A DNA stretch of 64,000 bases from NCBI RefSeq assembly GCF_013249065.1, contig NZ_JABRWQ010000002.1, positions 532,560 to 596,559 of the forward strand. The letters run 5' to 3'. Both the position numbers and the translations under genes were made by a program. Of this stretch, positions 9,349 to 17,911 are shown piece after piece. The notes under the pieces are model-generated. The model did no database searches and was not told where the DNA came from. It saw only the letters and a program-made list of their open reading frames with translations. The stretch comes from Winogradskyella litoriviva (GTDB lineage: Bacteria; Bacteroidota; Bacteroidia; Flavobacteriales; Flavobacteriaceae). Each line of letters opens with the position of its first letter. Position 1 is the first letter of the stretch.

Positions 9349-10320
9349 ATGAAAAAATTAATTTTACTTTTAGCTATTTCTATCCTAGCACTTGGGTGCT
9401 CAAGTAGTGATGATTCAGACAGTTCCAGCTGTCCTAAACCTACCAACCTTGATGTTAATAACATCACCAACACAACAGCTACATTTAGCTGGAGTTACGA
9501 AGTAGACTCTGCTTTGTTTCAAGTAGAGTATGGTCAATTTGGTTTTACACAAGGCTCTGGAACGATTTTAACGATACCTGAACCTTATGTTCATATCGAA
9601 AATCTTTTGGAACAAACACAATACACCTTTTATGCACGAGTTTTTTGTAATGAGTCTAACGAATACAGCAGTTGGTCAACACCTTTTAACTTTGTGACAT
9701 TAAATTATAATCCTTATTGTAATGACCCTGGAAATCTTTATGTACAACCCTACAATAATTCTGTAAGTTATAATTACATAGACTTAGCATGGTCTGATGG
9801 AGATTTTGATGGCTCACAAATTCAACATGGTACGGAAGGTTTTATATTAGGATCAGGAACCATAACAACATATGATGAGACAATATATCCTAGTAATGCT
9901 AGAATAAGTGGTTTAAACTCTGATACATCTTATGACTTTTATGTACGTAATACTTGTGGTGAAAGTGGTTATAGTTCTTGGGTAGGCCCTGTTACTCATA
10001 GCACTTTGGAAGACCCTTTAAATCCTAGCTGTTTAGACCCTATTAATTTTACTTTAGACCAGATTTATACTACTGCTCAAGGATCAGACGTACTAGTATT
10101 TAGTTGGGACTCTATGAATGGTGAAAACACATGGCAATTACACAAAGTTGGTTCTGGTGACCCTATAGGTTCTGGGACAACAATAGACACAAGTTACAAT
10201 CCTATACAGTTAACAAATCACACGTATACAGGCGCAGTTTATGACTTTTATATTAGAGCTAACTGCGGCACTAACGGTTATAGTGATTGGGTGGGTCCAA
10301 TTACAGTTACTGGACCATAA
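9349..10320 (+). CDS. Fibronectin type III repeat lipoprotein
   Basis: A lipobox ends in LALGC (Cys17) and is followed by SSSDDSDSSS, again suggestive of surface export. The remaining 300 residues consist of three Fn3-like domains. Each opens with a cysteine-proline segment (CPKPTNL, CNDPGNL, CLDPINF). The first two end in similar blocks (FYARVFCNES, FYVRNTCGESGYSSWVGP), as does the third (FYIRANCGTNGYSDWVGP). Fn3 arrays in this setting bind polymers or proteins at the cell surface. There is no catalytic domain. A strong terminator follows. Confidence 0.85.
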   Translation: MKKLILLLAISILALGCSSSDDSDSSSCPKPTNLDVNNITNTTATFSWSYEVDSALFQVEYGQFGFTQGSGTILTIPEPYVHIENLLEQTQYTFYARVFCNESNEYSSWSTPFNFVTLNYNPYCNDPGNLYVQPYNNSVSYNYIDLAWSDGDFDGSQIQHGTEGFILGSGTITTYDETIYPSNARISGLNSDTSYDFYVRNTCGESGYSSWVGPVTHSTLEDPLNPSCLDPINFTLDQIYTTAQGSDVLVFSWDSMNGENTWQLHKVGSGDPIGSGTTIDTSYNPIQLTNHTYTGAVYDFYIRANCGTNGYSDWVGPITVTGP

Positions 10321-10345
10321 TAAATTAAAAAAACACAAAATATTA

Positions 10346-10376
10346 AAAAGCCTTTAGACATTTCTAAAGGCTTTTT
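10346..10376 (+). terminator. Intrinsic terminator after the Fn3 lipoprotein gene
   Basis: AAAAGCCTTTAGA at 10346-10358 pairs with TCTAAAGGCTTTT at 10363-10375 across a four-base loop, followed by Ts. It lies 25 bases after the stop codon. Confidence 0.85.
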
Positions 10377-10566
10377 GCTTTTTTAGAATTTAAATGATAT
10401 AACAGTTATTTAGAGCTTTCTGACTTGTTTGTTTTCCAAGATTCTGTATTTGTTAAGTACTTTCAATTTAAAAATATTAAACTTTACTACACAAGTTTTT
10501 TATGAAAAACACATCTAAAAATTAATAGTTAATACTTTACTATTCGTTTTTAAGATTAAAAAAAAA

Positions 10567-10574
10567 TAGCTTTG
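10567..10574 (+). promoter_or_regulatory. -7-like box TAGCTTTG overlapping the apparent start codon of the next gene
   Basis: TAGCTTTG fits TAnnTTTG exactly and its last three bases are the TTG used as the only available start of the following gene. If the box is real, transcription would begin after that TTG, and the start codon must be a rare one downstream. Confidence 0.45.
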
Positions 10575-12755
10575 CAGAAAAACCACATCCTTTATTCTAT
10601 TATTCTATTTTTAACTTCATCGCAAGTCTATTCACAATTATGCGAAGGCAGTTTAGGTGATCCTGTTATTGAAATAAATTTTGGTTCTGGCACAAACAGA
10701 GGACCAGCTTTAGGATCTAATATAACTGCATTTACTTACAGTTCTTCTGGCAATTTAGACGAAGGAGAATACACCATAGCAAATACAACTAGTGGTTTAA
10801 AAGATAATGCTTGGCATACCACATCTGACCATACAGGCGATTCTAATGGTTACATGATGGTAATTAATAGTGCTGTACTTGCTAATGAAGGTGTCTTTTA
10901 TACCAAAACTGTAACAGGGCTCTGCGCAAATACCACATTTGAGTTCTCTGCTTGGCTAATGAATATTATGAATCCCTCTGCTGGCACAGATGAATATCAT
11001 CCAGATGTTACTTTTAGAATAAGCGATACATCAGGTAATATTTTAGGATCATATAATACAGGTGATATAGCACAATCTACTTCTGGTATTTGGCAACAAT
11101 ATGGATTCTTTTTTACTTTAGACGCAGATACTGAAGTCGTAATTACAATACTAAACTCAGCACCAAGTGCACATCCTGGAAATGATATTGCTTTAGATGA
11201 TATAGAGTTTAGACCTTGTGGTCCAACAATTTCAAACACAATTGAAAACGAAACAACAAATAGTATAACCGTATGCCAAAACGAAAATGTAAGTTATACT
11301 TTTCAAACAACGATTTCTGAAGGTTATTCTAATCCACAATATCAATGGCAATATTCTACTGACTTAGGTACAACTTGGTTAGATATTGAAAATGCCACGG
11401 CTTTAGATTATATTTTTACAGAAACAACTTCTGCAGGAATAGTTTATTATAGAATTGCTGCGGCTAATGGAGACAATATAAATTCAATTTCTTGTCGTAT
11501 AACTTCTGAAGTAATAATTGTTGAAATAACTGCAACACCAGAACCTCTAATTGGTGAAGCTGAACAACAGTTTTGCACCACCCAAAATCCAACCTTAAGT
11601 GATATTGAAGTAAATGCCAATGCTGTTTGGTATGACGCTGCAATTAATGGCAATATTTTACCAAACACCACAAGTTTAGTGAGTGGTACAATCTACTACG
11701 CAAAGAAAGAAAGTCTTAGTGGTTGTGAGAGCGATGAAATATTGTCCGTAACAGTAACTATTATTTCCCCTACACTTGTTGTAAATAACATTTCCACAAT
11801 TATATGTGATACTGATAATGACAATTCTGAATTTACAGATTTAACCATCCATGAAGACGATTTAGTAAATTGTAATGATTGCATATTTAGTTATTTCATG
11901 TCTTTAACAGATGCTGAGAATTATTATGAAGAAGGACTCATATTAAATCCAACAAATTATGAATGGACCACAGACACCTATTCTATTTTTGTAAGAATTG
12001 ATTCTTTAGATAAATGCTATCAAATTGCAGAAATCTCAATTAGTCTAGGTGAATCTCCTATTATTCCAATTGAAGAAGTCGTTAGTATATGTGAAGGTGA
12101 AAACTCTGTAACAATAGATGCTGGTTATGGCTTTAATAGTTACTTATGGTCAACAGGAGAAATATCACAAACAATTTCAGTCAATAATGAAAATATTGGA
12201 CAATACTGGGTTTCTGTTACTGAAGATTATGGTTCTTATACTTGTAGCTCTTTAAAAGAATTTGAAGTCATACTTTCTAATACTGCTATAATTTCGAATA
12301 TTGAAATTGAAGATTGGACTGATAATAATAATTCAATCACAATCTTCTTATCGGATTTAAGTTTAGGCGATTACGAATATTCAATAGATAATATAAACTA
12401 CCAAGACAGCGATAGTTTTACAGGATTATCTTCTGGCGAATATACCGTTTACGTTAGAGATAAAAATGGCTGTGATACCGCAGAAGAAGTTATTTATTTA
12501 TTAAACTACCCTAAGTTTTTTACACCAAATGGAGATGGCACAAACGACAATTGGTATATAAAAGATGCTTTATCTGAACCGAGTTTAACTATTTTGATAT
12601 TTAATAGATATGGAAAAATCCTAGCCAATTTAGATGCCACATCCACTTGGGATGGCACCTACAATGGAAATTTATTACCTACCAACGACTACTGGTTTAA
12701 AGTTACACGAGCCAATGGTAAAACTCATGTAGGACACTTTACTTTAAAACGGTAA
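10572..12755 (+). CDS. T9SS type B (gliding-motility-associated C-terminal domain) secreted protein
   Basis: The 727-residue product opens with a signal peptide (ILYSIILFLTSSQVYSQ). Residues 23-215 form a beta-rich domain with DNAWHTTSDHTGDSNGYM, an arrangement often seen in secreted flavobacterial proteins. Ig-like modules follow, and a type B CTD closes the protein: FFTPNGDGTNDNWYI, FNRYGKIL, WDGTYNG. This domain targets export by T9SS and resembles the SprB tail. The start is uncertain: TTG at 10572 is the only plausible codon, the frame has a stop at 10557-10559, and no ATG lies before the signal peptide. No PorP/SprF partner gene adjoins it. Confidence 0.85.
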   Translation: MQKNHILYSIILFLTSSQVYSQLCEGSLGDPVIEINFGSGTNRGPALGSNITAFTYSSSGNLDEGEYTIANTTSGLKDNAWHTTSDHTGDSNGYMMVINSAVLANEGVFYTKTVTGLCANTTFEFSAWLMNIMNPSAGTDEYHPDVTFRISDTSGNILGSYNTGDIAQSTSGIWQQYGFFFTLDADTEVVITILNSAPSAHPGNDIALDDIEFRPCGPTISNTIENETTNSITVCQNENVSYTFQTTISEGYSNPQYQWQYSTDLGTTWLDIENATALDYIFTETTSAGIVYYRIAAANGDNINSISCRITSEVIIVEITATPEPLIGEAEQQFCTTQNPTLSDIEVNANAVWYDAAINGNILPNTTSLVSGTIYYAKKESLSGCESDEILSVTVTIISPTLVVNNISTIICDTDNDNSEFTDLTIHEDDLVNCNDCIFSYFMSLTDAENYYEEGLILNPTNYEWTTDTYSIFVRIDSLDKCYQIAEISISLGESPIIPIEEVVSICEGENSVTIDAGYGFNSYLWSTGEISQTISVNNENIGQYWVSVTEDYGSYTCSSLKEFEVILSNTAIISNIEIEDWTDNNNSITIFLSDLSLGDYEYSIDNINYQDSDSFTGLSSGEYTVYVRDKNGCDTAEEVIYLLNYPKFFTPNGDGTNDNWYIKDALSEPSLTILIFNRYGKILANLDATSTWDGTYNGNLLPTNDYWFKVTRANGKTHVGHFTLKR

Positions 12756-12770
12756 TAATAGATAGTAACA

Positions 12771-13745
12771 TTATTTAAAAAAAGAATCTACAAATTCATA
12801 TTTATTAAAAACCTGTAAATCTTCTATACCTTCACCAACGCCAATATACTTAACTGGAATTTGAAATTGATCGCTAATACCTATAACTACACCTCCTTTT
12901 GCTGTTCCATCTAATTTAGTAACCGCTAAAGAGGTAACTTCTGTTGCTGCTGTAAATTGTTTGGCTTGTTCAAAAGCATTTTGCCCTGTAGAACCATCCA
13001 AAACTAATAAAACATCATGAGGTGCATCACCAACTACCTTTTGCATAACACGTTTTACTTTTGTTAACTCGTTCATTAAGTTAATTTTATTATGTAAACG
13101 ACCTGCAGTATCAATAATTATAACATCGGCATCTTGGTTAACACCAGATTGTAGTGCATCAAAGGCAACAGAAGCTGGATCAGAACCCATTTCTTGCTTT
13201 ATCATTGGCACATCTACTCTATCTGCCCAAACCTGAAGTTGGTCTATTGCTGCTGCTCTAAATGTATCTGCCGCACCAAGTACCACCTTTAAACCTTTCT
13301 TCTTAAACTGGTATGCCAATTTACCAATGGTTGTTGTTTTACCAACACCATTTACACCAACAACCATTAGAACATATGGCGTTTTAGAACCATCTGTTTG
13401 TTTTGGTAATTCTGGAATGGTATACTCGGTTTCCTCTCCAGATTTTGTTTCAGATAATAAAGCAGCAATTTCTTCCCTAAGTATTTTATTAAGTTCTGAT
13501 GTACCCAAATATTTATCTTTCGCCACCCGTTCTTCAATTCTTGTAATAACTTTTAAAGTGGTATTAACACCAACATCACTTGTTACTAAGATTTCTTCAA
13601 GATTATCTAGAACATCGTCATCTACTTTAGATTTTCCAGCAACGGCTTTATTTAATTTACTAAAAAAAGAGGATTTAGATTTCTCTAAGCCTTTATCTAG
13701 TGTTTCTTTCTTTTCTGAAGAGAATATTTTTTTAAAAAAACTCAT
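12771..13745 (-). CDS. ftsY: Signal recognition particle receptor FtsY
   Basis: FtsY is the SRP receptor GTPase that delivers ribosome-nascent-chain complexes to the inner membrane. The 324 residues contain the NG domain with P-loop GVNGVGKTTT (about residues 130-139), DTFRAAA, DTAGR and TKLDG. The N-terminal part is short and lysine-rich, as in many Bacteroidota. A palindromic repeat lies 24 bases upstream of the start codon, and upstream of that is the terminator of the ribosomal-protein operon, so ftsY is expected to have its own promoter. Confidence 0.96.
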   Translation of the reverse strand: MSFFKKIFSSEKKETLDKGLEKSKSSFFSKLNKAVAGKSKVDDDVLDNLEEILVTSDVGVNTTLKVITRIEERVAKDKYLGTSELNKILREEIAALLSETKSGEETEYTIPELPKQTDGSKTPYVLMVVGVNGVGKTTTIGKLAYQFKKKGLKVVLGAADTFRAAAIDQLQVWADRVDVPMIKQEMGSDPASVAFDALQSGVNQDADVIIIDTAGRLHNKINLMNELTKVKRVMQKVVGDAPHDVLLVLDGSTGQNAFEQAKQFTAATEVTSLAVTKLDGTAKGGVVIGISDQFQIPVKYIGVGEGIEDLQVFNKYEFVDSFFK

Positions 13746-13765
13746 TTTGTTGTTAGGTTATTTAT

Positions 13766-13792
13766 CAGCACATCGACAAGCTCAGTGTGACA
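13766..13792. repeat. REP-like palindromic repeat upstream of ftsY
   Basis: On the minus strand CACACTGAGCTTGTCGATGTG (13769-13789) forms an imperfect stem (8 bp with two mismatches, five-base loop). It begins with GTCA like the repeats at 35059 and 43663. It resembles short interspersed palindromes I know from flavobacterial genomes. Confidence 0.5.
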
Positions 13793-13881
13793 GTATTATT
13801 AGTAATTATGACATTACAACAACCTTGCCTTTAGTATTATACTGATAAGATGTCAGATGTTTTTCAAATATAAACATAAAA

Positions 13882-13907
13882 AAACTGCTTTCATAAGAAA
13901 GCAGTTT
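13882..13907 (-). terminator. Terminator of the rpmB-rpmG-DUF4295 operon
   Basis: AAACTGCTTTC (13882-13892) and GAAAGCAGTTT (13897-13907) form an 11-bp stem with a four-base loop. On the minus strand the stem is followed by a T-run (As at 13877-13881 on the plus strand). It sits 25 bases after the DUF4295 stop. Confidence 0.85.
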
Positions 13908-13931
13908 AGTAAATCTATATATAAATAAAGA

Positions 13932-14084
13932 TTATTTTTTGTTTAAAAAGTCATTGACAAATTCTGGTGCCATTACTGATTCTACAAACATGTAAGCTCC
14001 AGTTTTTGGTGATTTTACCATTTTAATCGCTTTTGTCAAACGCTTTGATCCTGTCTGTAAAGACGCTACTGATTTCTTTGCCAT
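13932..14084 (-). CDS. DUF4295 family small protein
   Basis: This 50-residue basic protein (starts MAKKSVASLQTGSKRL, ends FVNDFLNKK) is encoded just after rpmG. DUF4295 proteins occupy this position in nearly all Bacteroidota and probably associate with the ribosome, but no function has been shown to my knowledge. The start ATG is at 14084, six bases after the rpmG stop, so it is translated from the same message. Confidence 0.9.
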   Translation of the reverse strand: MAKKSVASLQTGSKRLTKAIKMVKSPKTGAYMFVESVMAPEFVNDFLNKK

Positions 14085-14090
14085 GTTTTC

Positions 14091-14273
14091 TTATTTTATC
14101 TCTTTATGTACTGTCATACGCTTAAGAATAGGATTAAATTTCTTAATCTCCATACGATCTGGCGTATTCTTCTTGTTCTTTGTTGTAATATATCTTGATG
14201 TTCCTGGTTTTCCAGAAGTTTTGTGCTCCGTGCACTCTAAGATAACCTGTATTCTATTTCCTTTTTTTGCCAT
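14091..14273 (-). CDS. rpmG: 50S ribosomal protein L33
   Basis: A 60-residue protein beginning [20 protein letters not shown] and ending [11 protein letters not shown], which is the L33 pattern. Only one cysteine (ECTEH) is present, so this is the zinc-free form. It lies between rpmB and the DUF4295 gene, the standard order in Bacteroidota. Confidence 0.96.
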   Translation of the reverse strand: MAKKGNRIQVILECTEHKTSGKPGTSRYITTKNKKNTPDRMEIKKFNPILKRMTVHKEIK

Positions 14274-14305
14274 TGTAAATTGACTTAAGCGTTAAAAAAA
14301 CGCTA

Positions 14306-14542
14306 TTATTTGTAAAATCCTTTTGCTCTAGCTTCTTTTAACATTGCTTCGATACCAATTTTATTGATAGTCTTTAATGCTGATGTAGAAACTTTTAATG
14401 TTACCCACTTATCTTCTTCAGGAATGTAAAAACGTTTTTTGATTAAATTTGCATCAAATCTACGTCTTGTTTTATTCATAGCGTGAGAAACATTGTTTCC
14501 AACCATCGCTTTTTTCCCAGTAAGTTCACAAACTCTTGACAT
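14306..14542 (-). CDS. rpmB: 50S ribosomal protein L28
   Basis: A 78-residue protein beginning MSRVCELTGKKAMVGNNVSH, followed by NKTRRRFDANLIKKRFY, a textbook L28 sequence. It is the first gene of the rpmB-rpmG-DUF4295 unit; the promoter must lie in the 180 bases between it and cinA. It lacks most of the zinc-coordinating cysteines and is close in length to the family norm. Confidence 0.97.
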   Translation of the reverse strand: MSRVCELTGKKAMVGNNVSHAMNKTRRRFDANLIKKRFYIPEEDKWVTLKVSTSALKTINKIGIEAMLKEARAKGFYK

Positions 14543-14721
14543 TGTTTTCTTTCTTTAGGTCTATTATTGTTTTTCTGCTAACTCTTAATATTGTTGTTGT
14601 TTTTAGAGTATATCCCTTTAAACATTAGCATTAAGAATCTAAAATCCGAACATGGATATTTTAAACAGGGTGCAAATTTAATAAAACTTTGAGGTTTAGC
14701 AAAAATATATATCCACTTTTT

Positions 14722-15960
14722 TTAAATTTCTTTTAGTAACATCTCAAAAGCCTTACTAGTTGCTCTACCAATAACTTTTTCTCTAAGTGTTCCAAAATTA
14801 AAAACTTCTGAAAACACCTCATCTTTTGTAGCAATACCAATCCAAACGGTACCTACTTCTGCATCAGAATCTCCTTTTGAAGGTCCTGCGTTGCCAGTAG
14901 TACTTATTGCATAATCAGTATTAAAAAGTTCTCTTACGTTATTAGCCATAGCTTCTGCAACTTCTTTACTTACTACAGAATGTTTGTCTATAACTACTTG
15001 TGGGACGTTTAACACTTTCACTTTAGAGCTTGTTGCATAAGTTACAACACTACCTTTAAAATAATTAGATGCACCAGCAATTGCTGTAAATGATTGCGCA
15101 ATTCTACCACCTGTACAACTCTCTGCTATTGCTAATGTTTTCCCTTCTTGCGATAATTTGTTACCAATAAGAGCTTCTATTGATGCCTCATCTTCAAAAC
15201 CAACAAAAATATCTTCAATTTGTGGCAAGAGCAGATTTATCTGATTATTAATTTCAGTTTCAAGTAATTTTTTATCCGAAGATTTTCCAGACAACCTTAA
15301 ACGTACGCGACCTAAACTAGGTAAATACGCTAATTTTATAAAATGAGGTAAATCTTCTTCCCACTTTGAAATATGTTCTGCTAGTGCACTTTCACCTCTA
15401 CCATAAGTTAAGATGGTTTTATGCATTATAAAAGGAAACTTAAACTGTTCCCTTAATTTAGGTATAACTTGCTCTGTAATTAATGCCTTCATTTCGTAAG
15501 GCACTCCTGGAAGTGACACAAAAACTTTTCCGTTTTTTTCTAACCACATTCCTGGAGCTGTACCATTATAATTCTTTAAAACATGTGCTTTAGAAGGCAC
15601 TAATGCTTGTTGCTTATTTACTTCTAAAAGCGGAGATGAACTGAATTTTGAAAATATTTGTTCTACATGTTTTAAAACAGCTTTATCTTCAACTAGTGTA
15701 TCATTAAAATATTCGCAAATGGTATGTTTGGTGATATCATCTTTAGTTGGTCCAAGTCCTCCCGTTATAATTATGATATCTGCATTAGCTTCTGCTTCCT
15801 TTAAGGCTTGAAGAATATGAGATTTTTCATCTTGAATAGATGTAATCTGATAAATTGAGATTCCAACTTTATTGAATTCCTTACCAATAAATGCAGAATT
15901 TGTATCTACAATTTGACCAATGAGAATTTCATCGCCAATAGTAATTATTTCTGCTTGCAT
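14722..15960 (-). CDS. cinA: CinA family protein (NMN deamidase, molybdopterin-binding-like domain)
   Basis: A 412-residue protein with the usual two domains. Residues 1-170 form a MoaB/MogA-like fold (IITIGDEILIGQIVDTNS, then ITGGLGPTKDD), which in this family is linked to ADP-ribose pyrophosphatase activity. Residues 255-412 form the CinA C-terminal domain (AIAESCTGGRIAQ, TTGNAGPSKGDSD), linked to nicotinamide-mononucleotide deamidase and NAD recycling. Its start abuts the stop of the Hpt gene, so it is the last gene of a minus-strand unit. Confidence 0.93.
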   Translation of the reverse strand: MQAEIITIGDEILIGQIVDTNSAFIGKEFNKVGISIYQITSIQDEKSHILQALKEAEANADIIIITGGLGPTKDDITKHTICEYFNDTLVEDKAVLKHVEQIFSKFSSSPLLEVNKQQALVPSKAHVLKNYNGTAPGMWLEKNGKVFVSLPGVPYEMKALITEQVIPKLREQFKFPFIMHKTILTYGRGESALAEHISKWEEDLPHFIKLAYLPSLGRVRLRLSGKSSDKKLLETEINNQINLLLPQIEDIFVGFEDEASIEALIGNKLSQEGKTLAIAESCTGGRIAQSFTAIAGASNYFKGSVVTYATSSKVKVLNVPQVVIDKHSVVSKEVAEAMANNVRELFNTDYAISTTGNAGPSKGDSDAEVGTVWIGIATKDEVFSEVFNFGTLREKVIGRATSKAFEMLLKEI

Positions 15961-16302
15961 TTAGAGTCCGAAATCGGCTTTAATTTCATTAACAGCATTA
16001 TCTACTGCAGTTAATACTGTGATAAGTTGCTGATCTATATTTTTTTCTGTTTGCTCAAACTTTCCCCAATCTTGCACTTCAATTAAGGTATCTAATACGC
16101 CTAGTTCAAACAAATCTACAGTTGGCTTCATTTTATGAGCGGCTTGGTAAACTTCTTTAAAATCTTTTGCTGGAACTGCTGTTCTTAATCGTTCTGCATC
16201 TTCGGGTACTTCTTCTAAGAAGGCTGCTGCTATAGTTGCAACGAATTCTTCATCGTTATCAGCCATTTCTCGTACACGATCTAATTTATAATGTTGTGAC
16301 AT
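15961..16302 (-). CDS. Histidine phosphotransfer (Hpt) domain protein
   Basis: The whole 113-residue protein is one Hpt four-helix domain. The phospho-accepting residue is most likely His56 in AAHKMKPTVDLF. It has no kinase or receiver domain and no two-component gene beside it, so it must serve a phosphorelay encoded elsewhere. It abuts cinA (next base) on one side and the FAH gene on the other, which suggests one operon. Confidence 0.85.
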   Translation of the reverse strand: MSQHYKLDRVREMADNDEEFVATIAAAFLEEVPEDAERLRTAVPAKDFKEVYQAAHKMKPTVDLFELGVLDTLIEVQDWGKFEQTEKNIDQQLITVLTAVDNAVNEIKADFGL

Positions 16303-16914
16303 TTATTTTATTTTTATTGAAAACATTTCTTCGTCTTCTATGTAACCAATTAATCTATCGTCTGCAAAAATCTTACCAACTCCTGCAGGTGTGCCTGTAA
16401 AGATAATATCTCCAATTTTTAAAGTAAAATATTTAGAGACATATTCTATAATTTCATCTATTTTCCATAGCATAAGTTCTGTATTACTAGCTTGTACTAT
16501 ATCTTCATTCTTTTTTAAACTGAAATTTATATTGTTTATATTTTGAAATTTGTTTTTTGGTAACCACTTTCCTATTACTGCTGCACCATCAAAGGCCTTA
16601 GCTTTTTCCCAAGGTAATCCTTTTGACTTTAATTGTGCTTGTAGGTCTCTAGCTGTAAAGTCAATTCCGAGCCCTATTTGATCATAATACTTATGCGCAA
16701 ATTTCTTATCAATGTACTTTCCTACTTTATTTATTTTTACCAAAACCTCAACTTCATAATGTACATCATTAGAGAAATCTGGAATAAAAAAGGGTTGTTT
16801 CTTTAATAAAATAGAAGTATCCGGTTTTAGAAAAATAACAGGATCTTTTGGCCTTTCGTTTTCTAGCTCTTTAATGTGGTCTGTGTAGTTGCGACCTATG
16901 CAGATTAGCTTCAT
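16303..16914 (-). CDS. Fumarylacetoacetate hydrolase (FAH) family protein
   Basis: A 203-residue, single-domain member of the FAH fold (YcgM-like, about 200 aa). The N-terminus MKLICIGRNYTDHIKEL and the block AKAFDGAAVIGKW are typical, as is FTGTPAGVGKI near the C-terminus. The enzymes hydrolyse or decarboxylate acylpyruvates or beta-diketones and bind a divalent metal through acidic residues. The substrate cannot be told. Its stop codon abuts the Hpt start. Confidence 0.9.
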   Translation of the reverse strand: MKLICIGRNYTDHIKELENERPKDPVIFLKPDTSILLKKQPFFIPDFSNDVHYEVEVLVKINKVGKYIDKKFAHKYYDQIGLGIDFTARDLQAQLKSKGLPWEKAKAFDGAAVIGKWLPKNKFQNINNINFSLKKNEDIVQASNTELMLWKIDEIIEYVSKYFTLKIGDIIFTGTPAGVGKIFADDRLIGYIEDEEMFSIKIK

Positions 16915-16944
16915 TTTTCAGCTTTTAATTTTTAAAATTAGCTT

Positions 16945-17721
16945 TTAGCTAAGCTTATTATTAAATTGTCTTAATTTAATTGCTGTCAATACTTTTTTGG
17001 TATATAAAGGAAAATCTGCATTGAGCAACCAACCAAAATAACCTGGTTCTTTTTCCATAACATCCACTACCTTTTTCCCCTTGTGCTTACCAAAAGAGAA
17101 ACATTCTTCACCTTCTTTATTAAATATTATAAAACCGGCAAAATCTGCAAACTTTTTACGTGAGCTAAACTCTGCTAAAAATTTAGTATCGTTTTCTAAT
17201 TCATCATACTTAGACAACTGTGCTTTTAGAACCTCATAGGTTGCTTTGGTATCTGCTTCTGCGCTGTGAGCATCGCTTAAATCTTTATCGCAGTAAAATT
17301 TATAAGCCGCAACTAATGTCCTTTGCTCCATTTTATGAAATATAGTTTGCACATCTACGGATTGTGTGTTTTTCATATCAAAATCGACATCTGCTCTTAA
17401 CATTTCTTCAGCTAAAAGCGGAATATCGAAACGATTAGAATTAAATCCTCCCAAATCCGAATCCTTTATCATATTATAAATCTCCTTAGACAATTCCTTA
17501 AAGTTTGGCTTATCTGCAACGTCTGCATCCGAGATTCCATGAATTGCTGTTACTTCTGCAGGAATTGGCATCTCAGGATTCACTAACCAAGTTTTAGCTA
17601 ACTCCTTACCATCGGGATAGACTTTAAGTATAGAGATTTCTACGATTCTGTCTTTTGAAATATTAATACCTGTAGTTTCTAAATCGAAAAAACAGATAGG
17701 TTTTGAGAGCTTAAGTTGCAT
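16945..17721 (-). CDS. DEDDh 3'-5' exonuclease with C-terminal DUF3820-like domain
   Basis: The catalytic residues of the DnaQ/epsilon family are visible: FDLETTG, then GFNSNRFDIPLL, and HSAEADTKATYEVL (His and Asp of DEDDh). After residue 200 FGKHKGKKVVDVMEKEPGYFGWLL is a DUF3820-type motif also found in other putative exonucleases. A TTG 18 bases upstream gives a longer reading, but it lies within a TACCTTTG promoter box, so I take the ATG at 17721. The product is about 258 residues. It is not a polymerase subunit, and it leads the FAH-Hpt-cinA run. Confidence 0.88.
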   Translation of the reverse strand: MQLKLSKPICFFDLETTGINISKDRIVEISILKVYPDGKELAKTWLVNPEMPIPAEVTAIHGISDADVADKPNFKELSKEIYNMIKDSDLGGFNSNRFDIPLLAEEMLRADVDFDMKNTQSVDVQTIFHKMEQRTLVAAYKFYCDKDLSDAHSAEADTKATYEVLKAQLSKYDELENDTKFLAEFSSRKKFADFAGFIIFNKEGEECFSFGKHKGKKVVDVMEKEPGYFGWLLNADFPLYTKKVLTAIKLRQFNNKLS

Positions 17722-17736
17722 TGGTTTTGTTTTCTG

Positions 17737-17744
17737 CAAAGGTA
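17737..17744 (-). promoter_or_regulatory. -7 box upstream of the exonuclease-FAH-Hpt-cinA run
   Basis: The minus strand reads TACCTTTG, a perfect TAnnTTTG, 15 bases before the ATG at 17721. It overlaps the alternative TTG start and rules against it. Confidence 0.65.
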
Positions 17745-17911
17745 GTTAGATTCTTTAACATCAAAAAGGCTCTTACATTTTAATATAGAAAGGTTTTTAA
17801 ACAAAAACACCTTGGATTTTACAGTCTCGACTATGCAAAACTAAACACCTTTAAAATTAGAAAATCAGAATTTAAAAACATAATTTTAAATCTTCAGTAT
17901 TTTGTAATACT

